From: Trichococcus patagoniensis
GTDB taxonomy: Bacteria; Bacillota; Bacilli; Lactobacillales; Aerococcaceae
DNA length: 64,000 bases
Assembly (NCBI RefSeq): GCF_003051085.1
Contig: NZ_QAOM01000007.1
Span: 62,001 to 126,000 of the forward strand
Direction of reading: 5' to 3'
Each line of letters starts with the position of its first letter. Positions within the stretch are counted from its first letter, which is position 1. Both the position numbers and the translations under genes were made by a program. Below are positions 1-8,673 of this stretch, one piece after another. The notes below the pieces were generated by a model. That model made no database searches. It had not been told where the DNA came from and saw only the letters and a program-made list of their open reading frames with translations.

Positions 1-1
1 G

Positions 2-781
2 GAAAAGAATGCCATTCATGCGTTCGGGGATGTGACCAAACCGGATGTGCTTTTGTATCTTCAATTTTTGAATGAAGAAAAATTGGCGACAGCCTCTATC
101 GGCAGGATGATCACGAGTCTCCGGAGATTCCATCAATATTTGAAGCAAGAAGGATTGATCGCCAACGATCCGATGGTCACCATCCAGCTGCCGAAAAAAC
201 AACAAAAGTTGCCGAAAGTGCTCTCGATGGGTGAAATCGAACGCTTGATGGCTGCGCCGGATGTCAAAACCGTTCTGGGGCTAAGGGATCGCGCGATATT
301 GGAACTGTTGTATGCCACCGGCCTTCGCGTCAGTGAACTCATCCACATTACGATGAACGAAATCCATCTGGATATCGGGTTCATCCAAACAATCGGGAAG
401 GGCGACAAAGAAAGAATCGTGCCTTTGGGAGAGGAAGCCGCCTTCTGGATTGCAGAATACTTGTCGGACAGTCGGCCTGCTTTAGCGCATGGGAGGAAAG
501 AAACGGCCTTCCTGTTCCTGAATTTCCATGGCAATGGCTTCACCCGCCAAGGGATCTGGAAAAATCTGAAGCAAACCGTGCGGGATGCCGGCATCCAAAA
601 AAATGTATCGCCGCACATGCTGCGCCATTCCTTTGCGACGCATATTCTGGAAAATGGGGCGGATCTGCGGATTGTGCAGGAACTGTTGGGGCATGCCGAT
701 ATTTCCACAACCCAGATTTATACGCACATCACAACAGAAAGAATGGCAGAAATCTACCAAAAGTATCATCCTCGTGCTTGA
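2..781 (+). CDS. xerD: Tyrosine recombinase XerD (5' end outside window)
   Basis: XerD acts with XerC at dif to resolve chromosome dimers before cell division. The frame is open from base 2 with no start codon of the right context in view, so the first residues of the N-terminal DNA-binding domain are missing. About 259 residues remain, covering the end of that domain and the whole catalytic domain. The catalytic boxes are visible: the arginine in ATGLRVSEL, the HMLRHSFATH box with its His and Arg, and the tyrosine nucleophile in STTQIYTHI. It lies 45 bases before deoB, as in the B. subtilis xerD-drm-pupG cluster. XerC is a paralogue of similar sequence, and the neighbours are what favour XerD. 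Confidence 0.93.
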   Translation, partial: EKNAIHAFGDVTKPDVLLYLQFLNEEKLATASIGRMITSLRRFHQYLKQEGLIANDPMVTIQLPKKQQKLPKVLSMGEIERLMAAPDVKTVLGLRDRAILELLYATGLRVSELIHITMNEIHLDIGFIQTIGKGDKERIVPLGEEAAFWIAEYLSDSRPALAHGRKETAFLFLNFHGNGFTRQGIWKNLKQTVRDAGIQKNVSPHMLRHSFATHILENGADLRIVQELLGHADISTTQIYTHITTERMAEIYQKYHPRA

Positions 782-826
782 AACATAACGAATCAAGTCC
801 GCTGAGGATAAGGGAGGAACAGAATC

Positions 827-1996
827 ATGAAATTTAATCGCATCCATTTGATTGTGATGGATTCAGTCGGCATCGGCGAAGCAGCTGATGCAGACAAGTT
901 TGGCGATGTCGGCTCGGATACGCTTGGGCATATCGCTGAAGTTGCCGGGCTGGCAATTCCTAATCTGGAAAAGTTGGGTTTGGGCAACATCCGCGAACTG
1001 AGCGGCGTCAAACCGGACAGCGCATCCATCGGCTACTATACAAAACTCGAGGAGCAGTCCGTCGGCAAAGATACGATGACAGGCCATTGGGAAATCATGG
1101 GGTTGAACATTCAGTCGCCATTCCGCGTTTTTCCTGAAGGGTTCCCGCTTGAATTGATCGAGAAAATCGAAAATCATACAGGCCGGAAAATTGTCGGGAA
1201 CAAGCCGGCAAGCGGGACCGAAATCCTGGATGAGTTCGGTGAGCACCAAATGAAGACTGGTGATCTGATCGTCTACACCTCGGCGGATCCGGTGCTGCAG
1301 ATTGCTGCACACGAAGACATCATTCCGCTTGAAGAATTGTACGCGATCTGCGAATATGTCAGAGCAATCACTTTGGAGGACCCCTATATGATCGGTCGGA
1401 TCATCGCCAGACCGTATATCGGGACTCCAGGCCATTTTACCCGCACAAGCAATCGGCACGATTACGCCTTGGACCCATTCGGGCAAACAACGTTGGATCA
1501 TCTGAAGGAAGCCGGCTACGATGTCATCGCAATCGGCAAAATCAATGACATCTACAACGGCCAAGGCATCACGGAATATGTGCGCACGAAAAGCAATATG
1601 GACGGCGTCGACCAGCTGTTGACGGTCATGGAAAAAGATTTCCGGGGCCTAAGCTTCTTGAACTTGGTTGATTTCGATGCTCTGTTCGGACATCGCCGGG
1701 ATGTGAAAGGGTATGCTGAGGCAATCGAAGATTTTGATGCGCGCATTCCTGAAATATTGGCTGCTTTAGCGGATGATGATTTGCTGTTGCTCACCGCAGA
1801 TCACGGGAATGATCCAACCTTCCCGGGAACAGATCATACGCGCGAATATGTTCCATTATTGGCTTATTCGAAAAAAATGGCAGGCCGCGGTAAGATGGAT
1901 CAAGGCAAGTTTGCGGATATCGGCGCGACCGTATCCGATAATTTTCGGGTGGCGGCTACTCAAAACGGCCGCAGCTTTTTGGATGAATTGGACTAG
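827..1996 (+). CDS. deoB: Phosphopentomutase
   Basis: This cytoplasmic enzyme interconverts ribose 1-phosphate or deoxyribose 1-phosphate with the 5-phosphates in nucleoside salvage. The 389 residues match the usual family length. Alkaline-phosphatase-superfamily features are present: the N-terminal metal site in [12 protein letters not shown], the segment [10 protein letters not shown] whose Thr is the phosphorylated residue in the family, and the second metal site TADHGNDPT near the C-terminus. The start ATG follows a strong site (AAGGGAGGA). Its stop nearly touches the following punA gene, whose product releases the pentose 1-phosphate that DeoB uses, so the two are probably translated from one message. 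Confidence 0.96.
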   Translation: MKFNRIHLIVMDSVGIGEAADADKFGDVGSDTLGHIAEVAGLAIPNLEKLGLGNIRELSGVKPDSASIGYYTKLEEQSVGKDTMTGHWEIMGLNIQSPFRVFPEGFPLELIEKIENHTGRKIVGNKPASGTEILDEFGEHQMKTGDLIVYTSADPVLQIAAHEDIIPLEELYAICEYVRAITLEDPYMIGRIIARPYIGTPGHFTRTSNRHDYALDPFGQTTLDHLKEAGYDVIAIGKINDIYNGQGITEYVRTKSNMDGVDQLLTVMEKDFRGLSFLNLVDFDALFGHRRDVKGYAEAIEDFDARIPEILAALADDDLLLLTADHGNDPTFPGTDHTREYVPLLAYSKKMAGRGKMDQGKFADIGATVSDNFRVAATQNGRSFLDELD

Positions 1997-2010
1997 TGAG
2001 GTGTGGGAAA

Positions 2011-2829
2011 ATGACAAATGACCAAAACAATGTGCGGATAGCCGCCGAATTTTTGGAAGAAAAAGGCTTATTGGAACCTGAGTTCGGCCTGATTTTAGGT
2101 TCAGGCTTGGGTGAGTTGGCTGATGAAATAACGGACGCGATTGCGATCCCGTATGAGGAAATCCCTTATTTCCCCGTATCGACGGTTGAAGGACATAAAG
2201 GCCAACTTGTATACGGGAACCTGAGCGGAAAAAAAGTCATCGCCATGCAAGGACGCTTTCATTTCTATGAGGGTTACGGACTCGAAGCGGTTACTTTTCC
2301 GATCAGGGTAATGAAGCATCTGGGCGTTCATTCATTGGCGCTGACAAATGCGGCCGGAGGCATCAGTTATGCCTTCACACCTGGGGATCTGATGCTGATC
2401 ACGGATCACATCAATCTGACGGGCCAAAACCCATTGATCGGTCCGAATGATCCCGCGCAGGGGCCTCGGTTTACGGATATGAGCCAAGCCTACGATGCCG
2501 AATATCAAGAGACAGTCAAACAAGTCGCTTCTGAGATGGGATTGGATCTGAAGGAGGGCGTATATCTTGGCCTGACAGGTCCGACTTACGAAACGCCAGC
2601 AGAAATCCGTATGTGCCGGGTGCTGGGTGCTGACGCTGTCGGCATGTCCACAGTACCGGAGGCCATAGTAGCGCGTCATGCAGGTTTGCGCATTTTTGGT
2701 GTTTCCTGTATAACTAATTTAGCTTCAGGCATGCAAGCGACCCTAAATCATGAAGAAGTCGTCGAAACGACAACCCGAGTCAAAGAAACATTCAAAGCTT
2801 TATTGAAGAATGTATTGGCTGCCCTGTAA
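2011..2829 (+). CDS. punA: Purine nucleoside phosphorylase
   Basis: The enzyme cleaves purine (deoxy)nucleosides with phosphate to free base and pentose 1-phosphate. The 272-residue form fits the trimeric PNP/MTAP family: phosphate-binding GLILGSGLGELAD near the N-terminus, VEGHKGQLVYG, the RFHFYEGY stretch, LTNAAGGI, and MSTVPEAIVARH. A GTG overlapping the deoB stop would add five residues, but AGTGAGGTG at 1995-2003 is spaced correctly for the ATG at 2011, which I chose. It is co-oriented with deoB and follows it by 14 bases. Confidence 0.95.
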   Translation: MTNDQNNVRIAAEFLEEKGLLEPEFGLILGSGLGELADEITDAIAIPYEEIPYFPVSTVEGHKGQLVYGNLSGKKVIAMQGRFHFYEGYGLEAVTFPIRVMKHLGVHSLALTNAAGGISYAFTPGDLMLITDHINLTGQNPLIGPNDPAQGPRFTDMSQAYDAEYQETVKQVASEMGLDLKEGVYLGLTGPTYETPAEIRMCRVLGADAVGMSTVPEAIVARHAGLRIFGVSCITNLASGMQATLNHEEVVETTTRVKETFKALLKNVLAAL

Positions 2830-2868
2830 CGGCTATCGGGGTAAATACAAAGTGAGAAGGAGATCGAA

Positions 2869-3261
2869 GTGTTCATTTCTTATAATCAATCATGTGAAAA
2901 AATAGCTATGGGTCTGCTTTCTTATGTGACAGATCTAAAAAATGTAGCGAGGCTGAAGCCTGAAATGGAAAGCTACATTGAAAATGTCGATAGGAAACTA
3001 TTCTTGTGGAAAGATGAAGAGACAGATAACATCGTTGCTTTGATAGGTGTGCAAATACATGAAGCAATGGTGTTGGTTCGTCATATCGCTGTCTCGCCTT
3101 CTTTCCGGCAGGAAGGCATCGTGCATCGGTTGCTGGATGGCTTGCAGCAACACTATCCAACAAGCGCAATCAATGGGACTCTGGAAACCGCGCCGTTCAT
3201 CGCCAAATGGAACCAGAAACAGCAGAACCGAAGCGATGAGGAAACGAGTGGATCATTGTGA
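2869..3261 (+). CDS. ribT: RibT-like GNAT family acetyltransferase
   Basis: This 130-residue protein resembles B. subtilis RibT: the N-terminal SCEKIAMGLLSY, the LFLWKDEE segment, and the acetyl-CoA-binding motif A around VRHIAVSPSFRQEGI followed by a helix HRLLDGL. RibT is a GNAT fold protein named for its place at the end of the B. subtilis riboflavin operon; its substrate is not established. No riboflavin biosynthesis genes lie nearby here, but the link to scpA is kept. The start is GTG behind AGAAGGAGAT, and its stop overlaps the GTG start of scpA, indicating translational coupling. Confidence 0.8.
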   Translation: MFISYNQSCEKIAMGLLSYVTDLKNVARLKPEMESYIENVDRKLFLWKDEETDNIVALIGVQIHEAMVLVRHIAVSPSFRQEGIVHRLLDGLQQHYPTSAINGTLETAPFIAKWNQKQQNRSDEETSGSL

Positions 3262-4031
3262 GCGAACAAAATGAACTCACCCTCATATTGCCGGATTTTG
3301 AGGGACCATTGGATCTTCTCCTGCACTTGATCAAAGAGCTGAAAGTCGATATTTTCGATATTCCGATTGCGGAAGTGACTTTCCAATATCTGCGTTACTT
3401 GGACACGATGCAGGAGATGAAATTGGATATAGCCGGCGATTACCTGCTGATGGCTGCGACGCTTTTGGAGATAAAAAGCCGCATGTTGCTTCCGAAAAAA
3501 GAAGTGACCTTCGAAGAGGAGTTTTATGAAGAGGGCGAAGATCCAAGGGAAAGCTTGATTCAGCAATTGGTGGAATACAAGCAATTCCAGGAAGCCGCCA
3601 AGGCATTGAAAACCATGGAACAAGAACGCGGCTTGTATTTCACAAAGCCGGCAACGGATCTGGAGGACCTCCAACAAGCAGTCCCGCTTGCTCCAGGCGA
3701 AGTTTCTGCGGCGGATCTGATTGCCGCGCTTCAGAAAATGTATCAGAAACTGCAGAAGAAAAAGCCGCTTCAGGCCAGAATGGAACAGGATCAACATACG
3801 GTGGATCAGACGATGAGTTGGATCATGGAGAAGTTGGAGAACCTACCGCATGATTCTGACCAGAAGCTTCCCTTTACGGCTTTCTTTGAAGTGCAGACCA
3901 AATCGCAGATCGTGAATACATTTTTGGCGATGCTGGAATTGGTCAAAGAAAGAAAAATCAATTTTTCGCAAGAGAACACGTATGGAGACATTTATATACT
4001 ACGCAATATAGGAGTTTTAGCAAATGAATAA
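3258..4031 (+). CDS. scpA: Segregation and condensation protein A
   Basis: ScpA is the kleisin subunit of the SMC-ScpA-ScpB condensin complex, which organises and segregates the nucleoid. The 257 residues begin with the hallmark LPDFEGPLDLLLHLIKE of the N-terminal SMC-neck-binding domain and end with a winged-helix domain (residues about 180-255) that binds the SMC head. The start GTG overlaps the ribT stop, and the gene overlaps scpB by eight bases, so the two interacting subunits are coupled in translation. Length and order are standard for Firmicutes. Confidence 0.96.
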   Translation: MSEQNELTLILPDFEGPLDLLLHLIKELKVDIFDIPIAEVTFQYLRYLDTMQEMKLDIAGDYLLMAATLLEIKSRMLLPKKEVTFEEEFYEEGEDPRESLIQQLVEYKQFQEAAKALKTMEQERGLYFTKPATDLEDLQQAVPLAPGEVSAADLIAALQKMYQKLQKKKPLQARMEQDQHTVDQTMSWIMEKLENLPHDSDQKLPFTAFFEVQTKSQIVNTFLAMLELVKERKINFSQENTYGDIYILRNIGVLANE

Positions 4032-4644
4032 AAAAGGGGCACTGGAGAGTCTGCTGTTTGTGGCAGGGGATGATGGTTTGAGTATGGATGAAATCACCTC
4101 TTTATTGGAGACCACTCCATTGGAAGCGCAAAATCTGTTGGCCGAAATGCGGGCGAGTCATAACGACAACATCCACTCCGGTTTGACGCTTATCGAAACC
4201 CGCAAAAGATACCAACTCGCCACAAAAAGAGAGTATGCAGAACTCATAAAAATGTACGCTGTTTCGCCATTCGCGACCCACTTATCGCAAGCTGCCCTGG
4301 AGACGCTGGCGATCATCGCATACAAGCAACCCTTGACGCGGATGGAAATCGATCAGATCCGCGGCGTGCAGTCAGCAGGCTTGGTCCAAAGGCTGTTGCT
4401 GAGAGGCTTGATAAAGGAACTCGGCCGTTCGGAAACACCCGGAAGACCGATCATTTATGGCACAACCGATTATTTCATGAATTATTTCGGATTGACCACA
4501 ATTGATGATCTGCCGAATGTGGATGAATTATTCCAGATGCAGGATAATGAATCCTTCGATCTTTTTGATTTTCCTGCGGACGAAGATACAGATAACCAAC
4601 TTGCTTTTTTTAAGAAAGATTCCATCATATCGGAACAAGAATGA
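4024..4644 (+). CDS. scpB: Segregation and condensation protein B
   Basis: ScpB binds as a dimer to ScpA within the SMC condensin. The 206-residue protein has the two winged-helix domains of the family, with the conserved LETLAIIAYKQPLTRMEID segment around residues 93-115 and RGLIKELGRSETPGRP about residues 127-145. The start ATG lies inside the end of scpA. The short acidic C-terminal tail is variable in this family. Confidence 0.96.
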   Translation: MNKKGALESLLFVAGDDGLSMDEITSLLETTPLEAQNLLAEMRASHNDNIHSGLTLIETRKRYQLATKREYAELIKMYAVSPFATHLSQAALETLAIIAYKQPLTRMEIDQIRGVQSAGLVQRLLLRGLIKELGRSETPGRPIIYGTTDYFMNYFGLTTIDDLPNVDELFQMQDNESFDLFDFPADEDTDNQLAFFKKDSIISEQE

Positions 4645-4678
4645 CCGACAAAAACAAATAAGAATAATAGGTGAATAA

Positions 4679-5416
4679 ATGGAAAGATTACAGAAAGTCA
4701 TTGCACATGCAGGAATAGCTTCACGGCGGAAAGCCGAAGAACTGATCACTTCTGGTGCAGTCAGCGTAAACGGAATCAAGGTAACGGAATTAGGCGTAAA
4801 AGTTTCAAAAAATGACAGAGTGGAAGTGAATGGTTTACCGATCTATCGTGAACAGCCGGTTTACTACTTGTTCTACAAACCAAAGAATACCCTCTCATCC
4901 GTTAAAGATGATAAAGATCGGACTGTCGTCACTGATTTCTTCAATGTAAAAGAGCGGATTTATCCGATCGGCAGATTGGACTATGATACGACCGGTCTGC
5001 TTCTTTTGACCAATGATGGTGAATTCGCGAATCTGTTGACCCATCCGAAATACCACATCGATAAAACCTATGTCGCTAAGGTAGGTTGCATCCCTACACG
5101 CTCCGATCTGAACAAATTGGAGAACGGAATCGTGATCGACGGCAAAAAAACTGCGAAAGCGCGAGCTAAGTTGATTTCTGCCAATTCCCAAAAAAATACA
5201 GCAATCATTGAATTGACCATCCATGAAGGCTGGAACCATCAAGTCAAAAAAATGTTCGAAAAAATTGATTGTCCCGTCGAAAAACTGAAAAGGGAATCGT
5301 TTGGCTTCCTTACGCTCGGCGATCTGAAACCGGGGCAACACCGAGAGCTGAAGGCGTTTGAAATTGAGAAGCTGAAGAACATGGCTCTTGCGAACGAAAA
5401 GGCTTCAAAAAGGTAG
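4679..5416 (+). CDS. rluB: 23S rRNA pseudouridine synthase, RluB family
   Basis: The product isomerises a uridine in 23S rRNA (U2605 in E. coli numbering for the family) to pseudouridine. An S4 RNA-binding domain covers residues 1-60 (LQKVIAHAGIASRRKAEELI), and the RsuA-type catalytic domain follows with the aspartate motif GRLDYDTTGLLLLTNDGEF. The family length of about 245 residues fits. It lies 34 bases after scpB, as in B. subtilis. RsuA-type 16S enzymes share the motif, so exact site specificity is inferred from gene order. Confidence 0.93.
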   Translation: MERLQKVIAHAGIASRRKAEELITSGAVSVNGIKVTELGVKVSKNDRVEVNGLPIYREQPVYYLFYKPKNTLSSVKDDKDRTVVTDFFNVKERIYPIGRLDYDTTGLLLLTNDGEFANLLTHPKYHIDKTYVAKVGCIPTRSDLNKLENGIVIDGKKTAKARAKLISANSQKNTAIIELTIHEGWNHQVKKMFEKIDCPVEKLKRESFGFLTLGDLKPGQHRELKAFEIEKLKNMALANEKASKR

Positions 5417-5437
5417 TTTTCTTAAACAATGGGAATG

Positions 5438-5770
5438 TATAAAATATTTTGAACCCAAATGTGCATCACCTAAGGTGTTTTACAGCCTTCAAAATATTCC
5501 ATGCATCCAAAAAACGATGTCTAGCTTCACGGGTTAGCCCTTCGGAAATTAGGAAGGAACCCCTTGTCTCTGCGAGTCAAGGATACTGTTCGACTAACCT
5601 GCTGACGCAGGAAGTCTCTCAGCATATTGCGCTCTACGATGCTCAGTTGCATGGGACTCTTTGGGATTCATCCCTTAGAGTCCCAGTACAAGGTGACCGT
5701 AGGGAACGTTGCATGGCACGATTTCCTAAATTTCTTTCAGGGCTGAACAAACCCGTTCAGCTTTTCTTAT
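5438..5770 (+). ncRNA. Unidentified structured RNA / resDE leader with terminator
   Basis: The 370 bases between rluB and resD hold no convincing gene but show dense RNA structure. A possible -10 (TATAAA, 5438-5443) precedes it. Clear helices are CCTTG...CAAGG with an inner CTC/GAG (5562-5582), GACT plus CCTGC closing on GCAGG plus AGTC (5592-5615), and a long hairpin GGGACTCT...AGAGTCCC (5653-5684) with an inner GGGAT/ATCCC. CCATGCA (5499-5505) can pair with either TGCATGG at 5648-5654 or TGCATGG at 5710-5716, a possible switch. It ends with a perfect terminator-type stem GCTGAAC/GTTCAGC plus TTTTCTT (5742-5768), only about a dozen bases before the resD binding site. I could not match it to RNase P, tmRNA, SRP, 6S, T-box or the common riboswitches. 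It is either a stand-alone RNA or an attenuator leader for resDE. Confidence 0.6.
5742..5768 (+). terminator. Terminator between structured RNA and resD
   Basis: A seven-base-pair stem GCTGAAC/GTTCAGC with a short AAACCC-type loop is followed by TTTTCTTA. Because the resD ribosome binding site starts at about 5777, read-through past this hairpin would be needed to express resDE from any upstream promoter, which suggests an attenuation role. Confidence 0.75.
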
Positions 5771-5789
5771 CGAATCAGAGAGGGTGATC

Positions 5790-6515
5790 ATGATGACAAA
5801 TTCCAGCGGGAAAATATTGATTGTGGATGACGAGGAACGGATCCGTAAATTATTGAAACTCTATCTGGAAAAGGATGGCTACGAAACAGCCGAGGCAGAG
5901 GATGGAACAACGGCGGTGGAAATGATCTTGAACAACCATTACGATTTGGTATTGTTGGATATCATGCTTCCTGGGATGACCGGTATTGAAGTAGCCCAAG
6001 TAGTCCGTAAGGAAAAAGAAATACCGATCATGATGATCACTGCCCGCGGCGAAGAGAACAATCGCGTGGAAGGATTCTTGTCCGGAGCGGACGACTACAT
6101 CGTGAAGCCGTTCAGTCCAAGAGAAGTCATGTTGCGGGTCGCAGCCATCCTGAAGCGGACGAAGCCTTCAGAATCGGAATCGAGCACAATCGAATATCCG
6201 CTGCTGAAAATTTTTCCGGATGCCAGAAAAGTGCTGGTTGACGAGGTGGCCATCAATTTGACGCCCAAAGAATTTGAATTGCTTCTTTATCTTTCAAAGT
6301 CCCCAGAGAAAATTTTTACGAGGGAAGTTCTTTTGAAAGAAGTCTGGAAATATGAATTTTTCGGGGATTTGCGCACAGTCGACACGCACGTCAAGCGGTT
6401 GCGTGAAAAGCTGTTGAAGCAATCGAAAGCTGTTTCGAAAATGATAGTGACCGTTTGGGGGATGGGTTATAAATTTTCCCCGAATGATGACCAAGCAGCA
6501 GACGACAAACAATGA
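5790..6515 (+). CDS. resD: Response regulator, ResD/SrrA type
   Basis: OmpR/PhoB-type response regulator. The receiver domain (residues 1-125) has the acidic pair in VDDEERI, the phosphoacceptor Asp57 in LVLLDIMLPG, the Thr in MMITARG and the Lys in IVKPFSP; a winged-helix DNA-binding domain (about 140-235) carries LTPKEFELLLYL and TVDTHVKRLREKL. The start ATG at 5790 sits six bases from AGAGAGG; ATG 5793 and an in-frame GTG at 5784 are alternatives. It overlaps resE by four bases. In B. subtilis ResD controls anaerobic respiration genes, but the resABC cytochrome c biogenesis genes that precede it there are missing here, so its regulon in this host must differ. Confidence 0.9.
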   Translation: MMTNSSGKILIVDDEERIRKLLKLYLEKDGYETAEAEDGTTAVEMILNNHYDLVLLDIMLPGMTGIEVAQVVRKEKEIPIMMITARGEENNRVEGFLSGADDYIVKPFSPREVMLRVAAILKRTKPSESESSTIEYPLLKIFPDARKVLVDEVAINLTPKEFELLLYLSKSPEKIFTREVLLKEVWKYEFFGDLRTVDTHVKRLREKLLKQSKAVSKMIVTVWGMGYKFSPNDDQAADDKQ

Positions 6516-8311
6516 AAAGGACGAGCATATTCCTCAAATCATGGGTCCTGTTGACTTTTTTGACTGTAACCATCATGACTTTGATGTATATCGGCCACGC
6601 AATCATCAGTGTGAACTCGATCGAAGATACCTATAATAAACTGCTGCAGGAGAAAATCACTGCGTACAAGGATACGATTATGACCGATCCCGAAGATTAT
6701 CTCGCCCAAGTAGGGATGGTGCAATCGTTGGATCCAGAATTGTCCTATTACATCAAAATAGGGGGTCAGAGCCGTTTCGTCGTACAAAAACCGGATCTTC
6801 AAGGGCAGTCCGAGCTGCTTCTGGAGAACATTCTGGCGAATGATGAAATTCTGGATGCAATCGACAGTAACATGGATGATTTCAGCAGGATCACCGTAGA
6901 GGACGAGGAAAATAATCCCTTGCTTTTGATGGTTTTTGTTCATACTTTTGAATTGCAGGGGCAAGCCGGAATGCTCGTTATCAGTTATGAGCTGGATGAA
7001 TTTCAGGCTTATGAATTGAACGCAAAAAGCATTACTTTGTTGTTGTTGACCGTTTATCTGATGGGGACGATCATCTATTATCAGTACCTCATCAGGAATG
7101 TTGCCGAACCGTTGGAGGTTATGACGGATATCGCCTTCAAATACTCCCGGAATGATTTTTCTAAGCGGATCACGTTCGAATCCTATGATGAGATATCCGG
7201 ATTGGGTACAGCCATGAACAAGCTGGGGAAGACCCTCCAAGCCACGACGCTGATGAACAGGGAGGAACGCGAACTGTTGAATCACCTGTTTGATTCTTTG
7301 CCGGCAGGCATCCTTTACTTTGACCAAAATTTTCATTTGAAATTAGTGAATGGACCTGGCCAAGAGTTTTTGGATTTTTGGCGAAGGGTGGATCCGGATG
7401 CCGAGGCCAAGACGATACCGCATCAGTTCAAGGAAATGGTCCAGCATGCCTTCAAGACAACCGCCGGATCGGAAGCGGATCTCAGTTGGTCCCAGCGGCA
7501 TTATAACGTAAAAGTGACGCCGGTCATCCAAACAGATCTGCAAAAAACCGCCGGCGTGCTGATTGTGTTGCAGGATGTGACGAACGAAAGGCAATTGGAT
7601 ATTATCCGCGGTGATTTCATCACGAATGTATCCCATGACTTGCGGACGCCGTTGCAGATGATCCAAGGGTACAGCGAAGCCATTATCGACAACATCGCCG
7701 AAAGCAATGACGAGAAAATTGAAATGGCCCAAATCATTTTGGATGAAACGACCGAGATGAACAAAATGGTCAACAACCTGCTGGATCTGTCGCGCATGCA
7801 AGCGGGGTATATTGAACTGAACCGGCAAACTGCCGATCTCGCAACTTTCTTCAACCATTTGGCGGGCAGGTTCGAAAACAGTTTCAAAGAAGCGGCCATC
7901 GAATTCTCTTATGAACTTGCGGATGGCATCAAAACCTATCCTTTTGACGAAGAGAAAATGAATCAGGTATTTTACAATCTCATCGACAATGCGGTACGTT
8001 ATTCAGCCGAAATCGGCACGCGCAGGCAAAAGTTCATCCATATCACTGTCCGTTTGGAGGATATGTTGGATAAAGTTGTCTTTGAAATCAGCGATAACGG
8101 CATCGGTATCCAAGCGGAAAGTTTGCCTTTCATTTTCGAGCGTTTTTACAAAAATGACAAATCGCGGACATACTCGAAACAAAAGGGAACCGGCATCGGG
8201 CTTTCGATCGTAAAGACAATCGTGGAAGCGCATGACGGGGAAATGGAAGTCCATAGTGAACCGGGTGTAGGGACGACTTTCTTGGCCCGTTTTCCATTCC
8301 GCACTGGTTGA
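6512..8311 (+). CDS. resE: Sensor histidine kinase, ResE/SrrB type
   Basis: Membrane histidine kinase of 599 residues coupled to resD by an ATGA overlap. Order of parts: first membrane helix about 9-30, an extracytoplasmic sensor of about 140 residues, second helix about 175-193, HAMP linker, a PAS-like domain about 255-360, the dimerisation/phosphoacceptor domain with His375 in ITNVSHDLRTP, and the ATPase domain with the N box FYNLIDNAVRYS, the DNGIG box and GTGIGLSIVK. The architecture matches ResE and also WalK; the partner gene and gene order after rluB favour ResE. The signal sensed is not evident from the sequence. Confidence 0.9.
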   Translation: MKRTSIFLKSWVLLTFLTVTIMTLMYIGHAIISVNSIEDTYNKLLQEKITAYKDTIMTDPEDYLAQVGMVQSLDPELSYYIKIGGQSRFVVQKPDLQGQSELLLENILANDEILDAIDSNMDDFSRITVEDEENNPLLLMVFVHTFELQGQAGMLVISYELDEFQAYELNAKSITLLLLTVYLMGTIIYYQYLIRNVAEPLEVMTDIAFKYSRNDFSKRITFESYDEISGLGTAMNKLGKTLQATTLMNREERELLNHLFDSLPAGILYFDQNFHLKLVNGPGQEFLDFWRRVDPDAEAKTIPHQFKEMVQHAFKTTAGSEADLSWSQRHYNVKVTPVIQTDLQKTAGVLIVLQDVTNERQLDIIRGDFITNVSHDLRTPLQMIQGYSEAIIDNIAESNDEKIEMAQIILDETTEMNKMVNNLLDLSRMQAGYIELNRQTADLATFFNHLAGRFENSFKEAAIEFSYELADGIKTYPFDEEKMNQVFYNLIDNAVRYSAEIGTRRQKFIHITVRLEDMLDKVVFEISDNGIGIQAESLPFIFERFYKNDKSRTYSKQKGTGIGLSIVKTIVEAHDGEMEVHSEPGVGTTFLARFPFRTG

Positions 8312-8367
8312 GGAAAGCGATCCGAAGATAGTCTTAAAAATAATATCTCGAAACTGTGATATCATTC

Positions 8368-8396
8368 TTGACAATCGTGTGTGCATCGCTTATAGT
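8368..8396 (+). promoter_or_regulatory. Promoter of the ribU riboswitch transcript
   Basis: A perfect -35 TTGACA (8368-8373) and a -10 TATAGT (8391-8396) are separated by 17 bases. Transcription would begin just before the FMN riboswitch aptamer. Confidence 0.88.
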
Positions 8397-8424
8397 TTGT
8401 ATATAACAAAATATAAATAAGATT

Positions 8425-8546
8425 CGTCTTCAGGGCAGGGTGAAATTCCCGACCGGTGGTAAAAGTCCACGACCTCGCAATGGTTCATTGCGGGCTGAAC
8501 TGGTGTAATTCCAGTACCGACAGTACAGTCTGGATGGAAGAAGATG
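8425..8546 (+). promoter_or_regulatory. FMN riboswitch (RFN element)
   Basis: The aptamer is recognised directly: TCTTCAGGGCAGGGTGAAAT, CCGACCGGTGGTA, AGTCCACGA, a variable helix CTCGCAATGGTTCATTGCGGG, CTGAACTGGTGTAATTCC, ACCGACAGTA and the closing GGATGGAAGAAGA. FMN binding represses the downstream ribU gene, limiting riboflavin uptake when the cofactor is plentiful. A leader of about 125 bases separates the aptamer from ribU. Confidence 0.97.
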
Positions 8547-8552
8547 GGGTTT

Positions 8553-8587
8553 CTTTGAATTGCAATTTCAAAGGCTCTATTTTTATG
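8553..8587 (+). terminator. Possible expression-platform hairpin of the FMN riboswitch
   Basis: CTTTGAA (8553-8559) pairs with TTCAAAG (8567-8573), followed after GCTCTA by TTTTTAT. This could be the conditional terminator. The U-tract begins several bases after the stem, so the fit is imperfect and sequestration of the ribosome binding site is an alternative mechanism. Confidence 0.4.
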
Positions 8588-8673
8588 TGTCCATTAGCGG
8601 ATGATAAGGATAGGGTCTTTTTGGATTTGGAGAAACCCATCTCTGAGACAGTCAACAGGGAGGATTCATTAAC

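Noticed and set aside
5438-5770. Structured RNA as RNase P, tmRNA, SRP RNA, 6S RNA or T-box
   Set aside because: The hallmark conserved segments of each (RNase P P4 core, tmRNA tag and CCA arm, SRP GGAAG loop, 6S single bubble size, T-box AGGGUGG sequence) are missing.
5449-5787. 112-codon open frame between rluB and resD
   Set aside because: It spans a set of strong hairpins and an intrinsic terminator, has no good ribosome binding site, and the predicted protein has no recognisable domain; RNA structure explains the region better.
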